A DNA stretch of 43,491 bases from Bacteroidales bacterium (GCA_017442315.1 JAFRZX010000005.1:1-43491); one strand, 5' to 3'. Shown: positions 5,862-15,400, counted from the first letter of the stretch. The notes: a model not told the origin generated them from the sequence alone. Numbers and translations: made by a program.

Positions 5862-7373
5862 TTAGAAATATTTCCTTTCATTGCGGTTCAAGGCAATGAA
5901 GATGAACAGCATGGCGGTGAATCCCCACAGGGACGAGCCGCCATAGCTTATAAATGGTAGCGGAATACCGATGACAGGCATCAGACCTATGGTCATTCCT
6001 ATGTTGATGAAAAGGTGCATGAAGATGCAGCAGGCAACGCAGTATCCATAGATCCGAGTGAAAGCTTCCCTGCTTTTTTCAGCATTCTTGATGATTTTCC
6101 AGATGAGGAATACATATAGGAGGATTACGGCAGCCGAACCCATGAATCCCCATTCTTCACCGATGGTGCAGAATATGAAGTCTGTGCTTTGTTCAGGCAC
6201 AAAACCGTATGTGGTCTGGGTACCGTTGAGGTATCCTTTGCCGAATGCTCCACCTGAGCCTATTGCAATCATGGATTGTCTCACGTTGTATCCTACTCCG
6301 GACGGATCTTCTTTCATTCCCAGAAGCACTTCTATTCTCTTTCGCTGATGGTCCTGTAAGACTACATTGAATATGAAATCGGCAGAGAATACCAGCATCA
6401 CTCCTGCTATGAGGGAGATGATTGCCAGATGTGTGAAGGTGTTTCTTTCTCTGAATGCCTGGAATGCTGCAAATGGTAGTGAAATTCCGGTGAAGCCGAG
6501 CAGAATATACAAAGGTTTGACTTTCATGATGAACGGAACTTCTACACCTTCTGTTCCTTCGGACAGTGCGTCAAGGACATCCGGTGCAACCGTAGCCTGG
6601 ATTATCCGTTCCATTATTTCCGGTAAAAACGCGAAAAGGGTTATCAGGGGAATGCCTATGAATATCCACCATCTGGCTCTACCTGAGTAGAGACAGATAC
6701 ATAATGACGCTACTGCAATAAGAGTCAGGATCGCGATGTACGGTGAAGCTGTCAGAGTCAGTATGAACAGCAGGATAGCCATGCCGATCATGAATATCAG
6801 CCATCCTGAAAGCCCTTCCCTGTAAAGCATGAAAATGAATCCCACATATACAAGAGCAGATCCTGTCTCGCTTTGAAGCACTATGATCATCATCGGCAGC
6901 AGGATTATCATTGCTGTAATCAGGAAATCCTTCATCCGTCCTATCCTGTATCCGAGCTGACTCATATAGGTTGCCAGCAGCAGTGATGTGGCTATCTTTG
7001 AAATCTCCGCAGGCTGGAACCTTATCGGTCCGAAAGCAAACCATGATCTGGAGCCTTTGACCTCTATCCCAAGAAATATTACCGAAACCAGCAGTCCTAT
7101 CACCAATACGTATATCGGTAGAGAGAAACCTTCATAGATGCGGGGAGGAATTACAAAAAGAATGAGCAGAGCTATTCCCATTGCAGTAATCATCCATACG
7201 AACTGTTTCCCGCTTCTGCTTGAAAAATCAAAGATGGACGACGGATCAGATGAATGTACTGATGCATATATGTTGGCCCATCCGATAAGGATCATGACCA
7301 GCCAGCAGATGACAAGACTCCAGTCAATTGTCCTGACCAGTCCTCTTCCTCTATGTCCTCCTGCGTCTCTCAT
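5862..7373 (-). CDS. rodA: Rod shape-determining protein RodA (SEDS glycan polymerase)
   Basis: This is a polytopic 503-residue member of the FtsW/RodA/SpoVE (SEDS) family, which polymerises lipid II into glycan strands together with PBP2 at the elongasome. Family hallmarks include RFQPAEISKIA near the first third, GKGYLNGTQT with VPEQSTDFIF, and the C-terminal GIPLPFISYGGSS. Typical RodA of Proteobacteria is about 370 residues. The excess lies mainly in an insert of roughly 100 residues after AFLPEIMERI, with extra hydrophobic stretches, as is common in Bacteroidota. It begins two bases after the mrdA stop and is the last gene of the mreBCD-mrdA-rodA operon, convergent with ahcY. Confidence 0.92.
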   Translation of the reverse strand: MRDAGGHRGRGLVRTIDWSLVICWLVMILIGWANIYASVHSSDPSSIFDFSSRSGKQFVWMITAMGIALLILFVIPPRIYEGFSLPIYVLVIGLLVSVIFLGIEVKGSRSWFAFGPIRFQPAEISKIATSLLLATYMSQLGYRIGRMKDFLITAMIILLPMMIIVLQSETGSALVYVGFIFMLYREGLSGWLIFMIGMAILLFILTLTASPYIAILTLIAVASLCICLYSGRARWWIFIGIPLITLFAFLPEIMERIIQATVAPDVLDALSEGTEGVEVPFIMKVKPLYILLGFTGISLPFAAFQAFRERNTFTHLAIISLIAGVMLVFSADFIFNVVLQDHQRKRIEVLLGMKEDPSGVGYNVRQSMIAIGSGGAFGKGYLNGTQTTYGFVPEQSTDFIFCTIGEEWGFMGSAAVILLYVFLIWKIIKNAEKSREAFTRIYGYCVACCIFMHLFINIGMTIGLMPVIGIPLPFISYGGSSLWGFTAMLFIFIALNRNERKYF

Positions 7374-7375
7374 TT

Positions 7376-9217
7376 CTATCTGACTTTTACTCTGTCCATA
7401 AGGTCTGCTTCCAGCATCCTCTGTTCGAGAGACTTGCGTTTTTGACTTATTTCCCCGTTAAGATACATCTCTGTCAGGAGGGAAGCTATCGGGGCGGCAT
7501 AAGATGCTCCGAATCCTCCGTTCTCCACGTAGGCAGCAACAGCAATTTTAGGATTGTCCTTGGGGGCAAAGCAGATGAATACCGAGTGATCGTGTCCGTG
7601 TGGATTCTGCGCCGTACCTGTCTTTCCACATATATCCAACCCTTCTACGGCAGCAATGCTTGCAGTACCGCCGGAACCGAATCCGCTGTTTACTGCACGA
7701 TACATTCCTCCTATGACCTTAGGGAAATGGGTCGTATCTACCATTGTGTAATGCTTCTCCTTGTATTTCGGGTCTATTGCCACATGTTCGGAATCCTTTA
7801 TTATATGAGGTATATAGTAGAATCCGCGGTTTGCTATGGTTGCGCATAGGTTTGCAAGATGAAGCGGAGTACATCCTATCTCACCTTGTCCGATGGATAA
7901 GGAAATGACAGTTGTCGCTTTCCATCCTCCCTTGCCATATACTTTGTTATAGTACTTTGAGTCAGGAATGAAGCCACCGAGTTCGGAGGGAAAGTCACTG
8001 CCAAGCTTCTGCCCGAATCCGAAGCTCTGTACGTATTCCTTCCATTTATCCGTCGCTTCTGCGATGGAAGCATATTTCTTGTTTTCCAGCAGATCCCGCA
8101 AGATGTAGCAATAGTATGCATTGCATGACATCATGATGGATTCTTCAAAACTTAAAGGAGATTTATGAGCATGGCACCCTAGTTTGTTCTTGCCGAATTT
8201 GTATCCCATGCTGCATGGATAGTGTGTGTTTGTCGAAACTACACCTTCCTGAAGCCCAATCAGACCATTTACCAGCTTGAATACTGATCCCGGAGGATAA
8301 GGGGCCTGTACTGCACGGTTGAACATAGGCTTGTACGGGTCTGTGGAAATCTCTCCATAATGTCTGCCTATGTCTGCCAGCATTTCAACATCGATACCTG
8401 GACTTGATACCATTGTCAGAATTTCGCCGGTTGATGGCTCAATGGCAACAAGGCTGCCCACCTTGTTGTTCATAAGCATCTGTCCGTAGTGCTGAAGCCC
8501 GGCATCGATAGTTGTGGTGATATCCTTTCCAGGAATAGCCTCCTTGTCTTCTTCTCCGTTGTTGTAGCGGGACATGATCTTGTTCCTGGAGTCGCGCAGC
8601 ATGATGTTGTATCCTTTTTCTCCGCGAAGTTCCTTCTCTCTTGCCGCTTCAATTCCAGTCTTTCCGGCATAGTCTCCTGACTTGTATTCATCCGGATGCC
8701 TTTTAAGGTAGGATGCGTCTACTTCGGATACATAGCCGAGAAGGTTCCCTCCCGCATTGAAAGGGTATTCGCGTATGCTTCTGGCTTGTCCTCTGAATCC
8801 AGGGAAGCGATATGCTGTTTCTGCAAACTTCATATAGATTTCCTGAGGCATCTGCTTTATCATGACCACTGACTGCCATCCTATTCTCTTGCGGTTCTTA
8901 TGGTAGTCCTGCATCTTTTCATGGATGAACTCAGGAGAGACTCCAAGTACTTTGGCTAATAAAGTGGTGTCGAACTCTTCCACTTCCTTGGGAGTTACCA
9001 TCAGGTCATATGCCACCTTGTTTCCTACCAGAATGTTTCCGTTTCTGTCGTTTATGATTCCTCTGGTGGGATAAATGGTGGAATAAACCATTGAATTGTT
9101 GTTGGCATCGAGTTTATATGTCTCATCAAGAATCTGGATGCTGAATAACTTGGCTATCAGTATTGCAGCAGCCGTACATAGCCCGATAAGCAGTTTATTC
9201 TCCCTGTTAAGCTTCAT
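7376..9217 (-). CDS. mrdA: Penicillin-binding protein 2 (elongasome transpeptidase)
   Basis: The 613-residue class B PBP has one N-terminal membrane helix (about residues 8-24), a dimerisation/pedestal region beginning at TRGIINDRNG, and a transpeptidase domain with all three motifs: SVFK (Ser311, Lys314), SCN (364-366) and KTG (532-534). It cross-links new peptidoglycan in the periplasm and is activated by MreC. Length is normal for PBP2. It lies 10 bases after mreD and two before rodA, so translation is probably coupled. The pair with rodA forms the core synthase of rod growth. Confidence 0.95.
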   Translation of the reverse strand: MKLNRENKLLIGLCTAAAILIAKLFSIQILDETYKLDANNNSMVYSTIYPTRGIINDRNGNILVGNKVAYDLMVTPKEVEEFDTTLLAKVLGVSPEFIHEKMQDYHKNRKRIGWQSVVMIKQMPQEIYMKFAETAYRFPGFRGQARSIREYPFNAGGNLLGYVSEVDASYLKRHPDEYKSGDYAGKTGIEAAREKELRGEKGYNIMLRDSRNKIMSRYNNGEEDKEAIPGKDITTTIDAGLQHYGQMLMNNKVGSLVAIEPSTGEILTMVSSPGIDVEMLADIGRHYGEISTDPYKPMFNRAVQAPYPPGSVFKLVNGLIGLQEGVVSTNTHYPCSMGYKFGKNKLGCHAHKSPLSFEESIMMSCNAYYCYILRDLLENKKYASIAEATDKWKEYVQSFGFGQKLGSDFPSELGGFIPDSKYYNKVYGKGGWKATTVISLSIGQGEIGCTPLHLANLCATIANRGFYYIPHIIKDSEHVAIDPKYKEKHYTMVDTTHFPKVIGGMYRAVNSGFGSGGTASIAAVEGLDICGKTGTAQNPHGHDHSVFICFAPKDNPKIAVAAYVENGGFGASYAAPIASLLTEMYLNGEISQKRKSLEQRMLEADLMDRVKVR

Positions 9218-9227
9218 TTCTTTCTCC

Positions 9228-9743
9228 TTATCTTCTGTCGTCAGGTGTAAGTGTGCCTGTCACAATCAGTGCAAGGATCATGTTGCACAGAAGCGATGCT
9301 CCGAAACGGGATATATCAAACCATACCGGTCTTGTTCCTGCGCCGTCCAGATAGATGTAGATACCAAGGAATATGGCTGTGCAGACCAGTAGGGCAGCCG
9401 ATATCTTGGCGATACCATTTTTCTTGAATGAAAAAGTATCCTTGCGCGTTATGATGTCCTCCCCAAGGAAGAACCGTATTACCGGCTTTCTGGCAAGAGC
9501 AACAGGTACTGCTGATGCCGCATTGAGTCCTATCAGTCCCTCTGAAAGCCAGTCAACTGCAAGCCCGCTTGCGAAAGCGATGGTCATAGCTCCTGCCGTT
9601 CCTACGCTTAATGGTATGCAGAATATGATGGCCGGCAGCATTGTCAGCATGATATAAGGACCGAGATATGCGTAATTGCAGAGAACAATCTGACATATCA
9701 GCAGCATAAAAAACAAAACCCAGAAATTCTGACTCATCTTCAT
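9228..9743 (-). CDS. mreD: Rod shape-determining protein MreD
   Basis: This 171-residue, very hydrophobic protein has about five predicted membrane segments, separated by short loops. The sequence itself is only weakly diagnostic, but it has the normal MreD length and sits between mreC (4-base ATGA-type overlap) and mrdA (10-base gap). MreD is an inner-membrane scaffold linking MreC to the cell-wall synthases. Assignment rests mainly on gene order. Confidence 0.85.
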   Translation of the reverse strand: MKMSQNFWVLFFMLLICQIVLCNYAYLGPYIMLTMLPAIIFCIPLSVGTAGAMTIAFASGLAVDWLSEGLIGLNAASAVPVALARKPVIRFFLGEDIITRKDTFSFKKNGIAKISAALLVCTAIFLGIYIYLDGAGTRPVWFDISRFGASLLCNMILALIVTGTLTPDDRR

Positions 9744-10561
9744 TGTGCTTCCTCCAATTGTGTCATTTCGTCTTTGCTTGTATTCTCTACTACGGTCACA
9801 TATCTTAATGCCCCGAAATCCTCGAACAGCTTGACTTCGATTTCATACGTTGCGCCATTGACTACTTTTGCTCCACCCACAGTCCCAAGAGGAATGTCTG
9901 CGGGAAAAATCGAAGAATATCCGCTTGTATAGACCGTATCTCCCGGAGAGAATATTACATGATGCGGTATTTCTTTGAGTATGCCTCCGGACCTGCTTGT
10001 CCCATCCCATGTCAGAGGGCCTGCTGCTCCGTTCTTTCCGAGTCTGGCGCTGATGTTCATGTTGTGGTTCTTGAAGGATCTGGCGTACGAAAAGTTCTTT
10101 CCGACAGCATCCACGATTCCCACAGCTCCCTTTCCGGTAATGACTCCGCATCCGGTATTGATGCCGTCTGCGTAGCCTTTGCCTATAATCATATAGTTGT
10201 GCTGGGTGTTGTTGCTGATCTTTACCACAGTTGCAGGAATGTACCGGAATCCCCCGGCCAGGCCGTTTCTTCCGGCTTCAGCAATCCTGATGCTGTCTGA
10301 AATGAATGTTTCCAACGCTTTTATTCTTGTACGCAGGGCATGATTTTCAAGAGCCAGCTGGTCGTTTGTGCTTCTCAATGAGAAGTAGTTCTTGATGTTC
10401 TGTGTGCTTCCCCAGATGGTTCCCATCACCGCATGGGTGCCTTTTGAAAACCATGTATCCTGAAGCGGCCCGCTATTGCGAAGCATATTCAATGCAGCTA
10501 TCTCCAGGATTATGAAGATAGCTGCATTGATCAGAGGTTTTATGAAATTGTTCTTCCTCAA
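9740..10561 (-). CDS. mreC: Rod shape-determining protein MreC
   Basis: The 273-residue protein has a short cytoplasmic start, one membrane helix (about 12-28), a coiled coil containing STNDQLALENHALRTRIKAL, and a periplasmic beta-rich domain. Family-typical phrases are NTGCGVITGKGAVGIVDAVG and SPGDTVYTSGYSSIFPADIP. MreC binds and activates PBP2/RodA in the elongasome. It starts four bases after mreB ends and overlaps mreD by four bases, indicating coupled translation. Confidence 0.93.
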   Translation of the reverse strand: MRKNNFIKPLINAAIFIILEIAALNMLRNSGPLQDTWFSKGTHAVMGTIWGSTQNIKNYFSLRSTNDQLALENHALRTRIKALETFISDSIRIAEAGRNGLAGGFRYIPATVVKISNNTQHNYMIIGKGYADGINTGCGVITGKGAVGIVDAVGKNFSYARSFKNHNMNISARLGKNGAAGPLTWDGTSRSGGILKEIPHHVIFSPGDTVYTSGYSSIFPADIPLGTVGGAKVVNGATYEIEVKLFEDFGALRYVTVVENTSKDEMTQLEEAQ

Positions 10562-10565
10562 GGCT

Positions 10566-11588
10566 TTATCTCATGAGGAATGTGTAGTTCTCAGTATTCT
10601 TCAGGGCAAGGCATGTTCCTCTGGCTACGGCTCTAAGCGGATCTTCCGCTACGTAGAAAGGTATGTTGACCTTTTCTGTAAGGCGTTTGGCAAGTCCTCT
10701 CAGCAATGATCCGCCTCCTGCCAGATGAATACCGTTTTCCACGATGTCAGAATAAAGTTCCGGAGGAGTCTGCTCCAGGACATGAAGGATGCCACTTTCT
10801 ATTCTGGCCACGGATTTGTCCAGACAATGAGCTATCTCCTGATAGGTGATTGTCGCATGAACAGGATGAGCTGTCATAAGGTTCGGGCCTGTGATGGCAT
10901 ATGGGGCAGGTTCCTCTTCCAGATTAGGAATTACTGCTCCTATGGCGATCTTGATCTTTTCTGCTGTAATCTGGCCGACCTTTATGTTGTGCTGCTGCTT
11001 CAGGTAGTTCTGTATGTCGTTGGTGAATACGTCACCAGCGACCTTGATGCTGTCCTGAACAACGATACCTCCCAATGAAATTACTGCAATCTCCGTGGTA
11101 CCTCCTCCTATGTCTACTACCATATTTCCTTTTGGAGCTTCCACGTCCAGACCGATACCGAGTGCAGATGCCATAGGCTCATAGATCAGATAGACGTCAC
11201 GGCCTCCTGCGTGTTCTGAAGAGTCACGGACCGCACGTATCTCAACCTCAGTACTTCCCGAAGGAATGCCTACAACCATTTTTATGTTAGGTGTAAATAT
11301 TGATCTGCGTTTGCTGTTGACCTGTCGGATAAAACCACGGATCATCATTTCTGCAGCATTGAAATCTGCAATGACTCCGTCCTTCATCGGACGTACTGTC
11401 TTGATGCCCGGATTCTCCCTTTCCTGCATAAGTTTTGCTTTCTGTCCGAGGGCTATGGCTTTACCGGTGTTATTGTCAATGGCAACGATGCTCGGTTCGT
11501 CCAGCACAATCTGGTCGTTTTGAAAGATTACGGTGTTGGCAGTTCCGAGATCCATTGCAAGTTCTTGTGTCAAGAAAGAAAATCCCAT
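10566..11588 (-). CDS. mreB: Actin-like cell shape protein MreB
   Basis: The 340-residue actin homologue has the phosphate-1 loop DLGTANT (residues 13-19), the phosphate-2 region VVDIGGGTTEIAVISLGG and the adenosine motif LAGGGSLLRGL. It forms membrane-bound filaments on the cytoplasmic face that direct lateral wall synthesis. Length and motifs are canonical. It is the first gene of the five-gene operon. The 105-base region upstream holds its promoter (a TAATTTTA-like element is visible on minus) back to back with that of ispD. Confidence 0.97.
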   Translation of the reverse strand: MGFSFLTQELAMDLGTANTVIFQNDQIVLDEPSIVAIDNNTGKAIALGQKAKLMQERENPGIKTVRPMKDGVIADFNAAEMMIRGFIRQVNSKRRSIFTPNIKMVVGIPSGSTEVEIRAVRDSSEHAGGRDVYLIYEPMASALGIGLDVEAPKGNMVVDIGGGTTEIAVISLGGIVVQDSIKVAGDVFTNDIQNYLKQQHNIKVGQITAEKIKIAIGAVIPNLEEEPAPYAITGPNLMTAHPVHATITYQEIAHCLDKSVARIESGILHVLEQTPPELYSDIVENGIHLAGGGSLLRGLAKRLTEKVNIPFYVAEDPLRAVARGTCLALKNTENYTFLMR

Positions 11589-11656
11589 ATTTTTCTATAA
11601 CTTTTTCTGTTTGTTCAAATAGGCGGTAAAATTACAAAAAAACAATTAAATAATAT

Positions 11657-11681
11657 CGACAAAAACTTACTATTTTTGTCG
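11657..11681. promoter_or_regulatory. Inverted repeat overlapping the ispD promoter
   Basis: CGACAAAAA (11657-11665) and TTTTTGTCG (11673-11681) are perfect 9-bp arms with a 7-base spacer. The right arm overlaps the TATTTTTG -7 element. Placement is that of a repressor operator, between the divergent mreB and ispD genes. Confidence 0.45.
11671..11678 (+). promoter_or_regulatory. ispD promoter -7 element
   Basis: TATTTTTG is an exact TAnnTTTG match, 21 bases before the chosen ATG at 11700. Transcription from it would exclude the in-frame TTG at 11676 as a start codon. Confidence 0.6.
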
Positions 11682-11699
11682 GAAAACAGCGGAATGTCT

Positions 11700-12398
11700 A
11701 TGGAACGGAAAAGATACGTGATAATTATGGCGGCAGGAAGCGGGACCAGAATGGGGGAACGTTTGCCTAAACAGTTTCTAGAGCTTTCGGGAAAGGCGAT
11801 TCTTCAAAGGACAATAGAGGTTTTTGTCGAGGCGTGTCCTGAAATCACTGTAATAACAGTGCTTCCTGAAGATCATGTGGGATATTGGAAAGACTATTGT
11901 TATAAGCACAATTTCATATGTCCTCAGATCATAGTCAAAGGAGGAATCACCAGGTTCCATTCTGTGCGGAACGCCCTTGCAAAAGTACCGGACGGAGCGT
12001 TGGTTGCAGTCCATGACGGAGTAAGACCGTTGGTTACGCCGAAGTTTATTGCAGAAATGTTCGATGCTGCAGAAAATCTGCCGGGACTTGTCCCGGTCAT
12101 TCCTTGCGTAGACACATTGAAAGTACTTGAAAGAAAAGGGGATGCCCTTGTTCCTGTTCCAGGATCTTCTGTAGACCGTTCTGTCCTTTTCGGAGCACAG
12201 ACTCCGCAGATATTTCATTCAGAAATCATTAAGGAAGCTTATGGTCAGGCTTATGATACAATGTTTACAGATGATGCGTCCGTGGTTGAAAAAAACGGAA
12301 AGCCCCTCACTTATGTACCGGGTGAGAGGCTCAATATCAAGATAACCACCAAGGATGACCTGATAATCGCCAAGGCGGTTCTTTCTTCTTTGCTCTAG
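11700..12398 (+). CDS. ispD: 2-C-methyl-D-erythritol 4-phosphate cytidylyltransferase
   Basis: The 232-residue enzyme transfers CMP from CTP to 2-C-methyl-D-erythritol 4-phosphate in the non-mevalonate isoprenoid pathway. It shows the nucleotide-binding IIMAAGSGTRMG (residues 8-19, with PKQF close behind), VHDGVRPLV, and FTDDASVVEK near the C-terminus. I chose ATG 11700; ATG 11694 is also possible, and upstream TTG 11676 is part of the promoter. The leader is very short. It is divergent from mreB and converges with the Lrp gene, overlapping its stop by four bases. Products of this pathway feed undecaprenyl phosphate, the lipid carrier used by the neighbouring wall genes. Confidence 0.93.
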   Translation: MERKRYVIIMAAGSGTRMGERLPKQFLELSGKAILQRTIEVFVEACPEITVITVLPEDHVGYWKDYCYKHNFICPQIIVKGGITRFHSVRNALAKVPDGALVAVHDGVRPLVTPKFIAEMFDAAENLPGLVPVIPCVDTLKVLERKGDALVPVPGSSVDRSVLFGAQTPQIFHSEIIKEAYGQAYDTMFTDDASVVEKNGKPLTYVPGERLNIKITTKDDLIIAKAVLSSLL

Positions 12399-12916
12399 GC
12401 TTTATTCTCCTTTGCCTTCTTCTTTACACTTGCAGAGAAGCTTGTGTTCTGGTACTCCTTTACCCATACCTGACGTTCTATTGCCTGATCAAGAGAAATC
12501 TGCGTCTCTGTCTGCTGAACGTATGGTATCTTCTGTATTGTGTTGAGGAGAACCTGCATCAGGTGATCGTGGTCGAAGCAATAAAGTTTTATCAGCAGAG
12601 CATGCTTTCCTGTCACAAAATGACATTCTACAATTTCTGAAATCTTCTTGAATGCCTCAATCACATCAGGATACTTGTTGGCCTCGGACAGGGATACACT
12701 GACATAAGCACATACATTCAGTCCAAGTGCCTGAGGTTTTACAAGAAGACGGGAGCCGGTTATCACTCCGTTTGCCTCCAACCTTTTTACCCTTTGGTGT
12801 ATGGCAGCTCCTGAAACATTACATTCGCGTGCAATTTCAAGAAAAGGCATTCTCGCATTCTTTACGAGAAAAGACAAGATCTTCTGATCTATATGATCAA
12901 TCTGATAATTAGGCAT
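12395..12916 (-). CDS. Lrp/AsnC family transcriptional regulator
   Basis: The 173-residue protein has the Lrp layout. A winged helix-turn-helix spans about residues 5-60, with IDQKILSFLVKNARMPFLE and the recognition stretch VSGAAIHQRVKRLEANG. An alpha-beta ligand-binding (RAM) domain follows from about residue 70. Such proteins sense amino acids or other small molecules as octamers. The C-terminus has a lysine-rich extension beyond the usual 150-160 residues. The ligand and targets are unknown. A promoter with TTTG-19-TATTTTCG spacing lies upstream (12949-12979), overlapping a region where autoregulation would be expected. Confidence 0.88.
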   Translation of the reverse strand: MPNYQIDHIDQKILSFLVKNARMPFLEIARECNVSGAAIHQRVKRLEANGVITGSRLLVKPQALGLNVCAYVSVSLSEANKYPDVIEAFKKISEIVECHFVTGKHALLIKLYCFDHDHLMQVLLNTIQKIPYVQQTETQISLDQAIERQVWVKEYQNTSFSASVKKKAKENKA

Positions 12917-12948
12917 AGTTACTTGCGATTTATAACATGATTCGACTG

Positions 12949-12956
12949 CGAAAATA
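12949..12956 (-). promoter_or_regulatory. Promoter -7 element of the Lrp gene
   Basis: The minus strand reads TATTTTCG, one base off TAnnTTTG, with TTTG (plus 12976-12979) 19 bases upstream. Confidence 0.5.
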
Positions 12957-13011
12957 CAGACAAAATTTAAAATGTCAAATAATCGCTGATAAAAAATTAC
13001 GTTTTGTAAGA

Positions 13012-15324
13012 TTATCTACGTCTTTTCTTTCGTCCTGTAGGCTCGGAGGATCCTATTATTTCCTTGCACTTATCTTCTGTAAGTGTTTGCGGGTCGAGGC
13101 CTTTAGGGATCTTGTAATTGTTGCCTGCGTACTTGATATATGGGCCGTAGCTTCCTTCAATCACCTGAATATCACTGTCTGTGAATTCTGCAATAACGCC
13201 TCCTGTCTTTTTTTCGCCGTGGTCTTTGATCAGCGTTATGCATGTCTCCAGATCAACCTTCATAGGGTCTGTCCCACGCGGAAGTGAAATATTCTTATCT
13301 CCGTATTTTATGTACGGTCCGAAGCGTCCTTTTGTGCATATAATGTCAATACCTTCGTGCCGCCCCACTGTACGAGGCAGTTCAAACAGCTTCAAGGCTT
13401 CTTCTATGGTTATGCTTTCTATGAGTTGTCCGGGAGCAAGACTGGCATATTGCCTGTTGTCTCCCTCTCCTTTCTGGATGTATGGCCCGTATTGTCCGAA
13501 ACGTGCAACAAGAGGCTGGCCGTCTTTAGGGTCGATGCCAAGGTCGCGGCTGACATTGCTGTATTCACGGTTGCTCATGGTCTCGGTAACATTGTCGTGG
13601 AATGGACCGTAGAAATCCTTTATGACTGTGTTCCAGACCATTTCACCGTCTGCAATCCTGTCGAATTTCTCTTCAACATTGGCGGTAAAGCTGTAATCAA
13701 GGATCTGAGGAAAGTTCTTTACAAGATAATCGGTTACAATCATTCCTATTTCCTGCGGCAGCAGACGTCCCTTTTCTGCACCTGTCGTTTCTGTCTTTTG
13801 GGATGTCCTGATCACTCCGTCCTTCAAGGACAGGTTTGTGACGCTATGTTTTTCTCCTGCTTTGTCCCCCTTGACGACATATCCTCTTGCCTTGGTCAAG
13901 GTTGTGATGGTCGGCGCATAGGTTGAAGGTCGTCCTATTTCAAGTTCTTCCAGCTTCCTGATAAGGGATGCGTCTGTATAACGTGCCGGTGCAGAAGTGA
14001 ACCTGCATATTGCGTTAATCTCTTTTTCAAACATTCTGTCTCCCACATGCATTTCAGGGAGCATTATTTCTTCGTCTTCCTGCTGCGGGTCATCCGTGCT
14101 TTCAATATAAAGCTTGAGAAAACCATCAAAGAGTATCTGGCTTGCCTGCACGTTGAACTTTTCCTCGGCCTTGTCTGAAGCTACCTTTATATCCGTACGG
14201 AGAATACGAGCATCAGCCATCTGTGAGGCGACAGTACGTTTCCAGATGAGTTCGTATAGTTTCTGCTCCTGAGGTGTCCCCTCTATAGAAGTGTTTTCTA
14301 TGAATGTAGGACGGATGGCTTCGTGCGCTTCTTGCGCTCCTTTTGACTTTGTCTTATATTGTCTGGTCTTTGAATACTCCTCTCCGAAATTGTCACAGAT
14401 GAACTTCTTGGCAGTACCGATTGCCAATGATGACAGGTTGGTGGAATCGGTACGCATATATGTAATATATCCGTGTTCGTAAAGCTTTTGGGCAATGCTC
14501 ATTGTCTGGCTTACGGATAGTCTGAGTTTGCGTGCAGCTTCCTGCTGAAGTGTGGAAGTTGTGAATGGTGCGGCTGGAAAACGGTTGCCTTCCTTTTTGT
14601 CTATGCTGCAAATGGAGAATTCTGCTCCGATGCATTTCAAAAGGAATTCTCTGGCACTTTCCATGTCTGGGAAACGTTTGTCAAGAGAGGCTTTTACCAG
14701 TGTCTTTTCCGGTGTTCCGTCAGGATGGAAGACAGCTTCCACTTTGTAGTATCTTTCGTTTTGGAAGGCAATGATTTCACGTTCCCTGTCCACTATCAGA
14801 CGTAGGGCGACAGACTGGACGCGTCCTGCAGACAGTTTCGGCTGGATTTTTCTCCACAAGACAGGAGACAGCTCAAATCCCACCAGACGGTCAAGTACGC
14901 GTCTTGCCTGCTGTGCATTGACCAGATTCATGTCTATATCCCGTGGATTCTCTATTGCGTTGAGGATTGCAGGCTTTGTTATCTCCTGAAACACGATCCT
15001 TCTCGTGTTGTCAGTATTCAGGCCAAGTGTCTCAAAAAGATGCCAGGCGATTGCCTCCCCTTCACGGTCCGCATCGGATGCCAGATATATTGACGATGCT
15101 TCCTTTGCAGCCTTCTTCAGCTCCGAAACCACTTTCTTCTTGTCAGCCGGGATTACGTATTCCGGTCTGAATCCGTTTTCCACATCAATGCTCAGTCCGC
15201 TTTCATCCAGATCGCGTATATGACCGATGCTTGCTTTTACAATATAGTCACCTCCGAGGGCTTTCTTTATCTTGTCAATCTTTCCGGGAGACTCGACAAT
15301 CACCAGATTCTTTCCTTCCTTCAT
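13012..15324 (-). CDS. topA: DNA topoisomerase I (type IA)
   Basis: The 770-residue enzyme relaxes negative supercoils. The TOPRIM domain shows VESPGK (residues 10-14 region) and SDADREGEA (82-90). The catalytic tyrosine is Tyr288 in GYITYMRTDS. PKLSAGRVQS (161-170) is also canonical. Instead of zinc ribbons, the C-terminus has at least three related repeats (RFGQYGPYI, GRFGPYIKYGD, GSYGPYIKYAG) and a basic KKRRR end. The frame is open to 15768, but the ATG at 15324 has a good ribosome site (AGGAG) and begins directly at the TOPRIM domain. Its promoter is divergent from that of PBP1A. Confidence 0.95.
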   Translation of the reverse strand: MKEGKNLVIVESPGKIDKIKKALGGDYIVKASIGHIRDLDESGLSIDVENGFRPEYVIPADKKKVVSELKKAAKEASSIYLASDADREGEAIAWHLFETLGLNTDNTRRIVFQEITKPAILNAIENPRDIDMNLVNAQQARRVLDRLVGFELSPVLWRKIQPKLSAGRVQSVALRLIVDREREIIAFQNERYYKVEAVFHPDGTPEKTLVKASLDKRFPDMESAREFLLKCIGAEFSICSIDKKEGNRFPAAPFTTSTLQQEAARKLRLSVSQTMSIAQKLYEHGYITYMRTDSTNLSSLAIGTAKKFICDNFGEEYSKTRQYKTKSKGAQEAHEAIRPTFIENTSIEGTPQEQKLYELIWKRTVASQMADARILRTDIKVASDKAEEKFNVQASQILFDGFLKLYIESTDDPQQEDEEIMLPEMHVGDRMFEKEINAICRFTSAPARYTDASLIRKLEELEIGRPSTYAPTITTLTKARGYVVKGDKAGEKHSVTNLSLKDGVIRTSQKTETTGAEKGRLLPQEIGMIVTDYLVKNFPQILDYSFTANVEEKFDRIADGEMVWNTVIKDFYGPFHDNVTETMSNREYSNVSRDLGIDPKDGQPLVARFGQYGPYIQKGEGDNRQYASLAPGQLIESITIEEALKLFELPRTVGRHEGIDIICTKGRFGPYIKYGDKNISLPRGTDPMKVDLETCITLIKDHGEKKTGGVIAEFTDSDIQVIEGSYGPYIKYAGNNYKIPKGLDPQTLTEDKCKEIIGSSEPTGRKKRRR

Positions 15325-15350
15325 ATTCGCTCCTTTTTCAAAAGAATGTG

Positions 15351-15358
15351 CAAAGTAA
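15351..15358 (-). promoter_or_regulatory. topA promoter -7 element
   Basis: The minus strand reads TTACTTTG with TTTG exactly 20 bases upstream. The same TTTG-N20-TTACTTTG arrangement is found before the lipoprotein gene at 19995, which supports it as a working variant. Confidence 0.55.
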
Positions 15359-15392
15359 GGAACAAACCGGGCAATTTTCCAAATTTTGTTGT

Positions 15393-15400
15393 TAATTTTG
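15393..15400 (+). promoter_or_regulatory. PBP1A promoter -7 element
   Basis: TAATTTTG is an exact TAnnTTTG match, 78 bases before the PBP1A start. It leaves a leader of about 70 bases that contains a hairpin. Confidence 0.55.
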
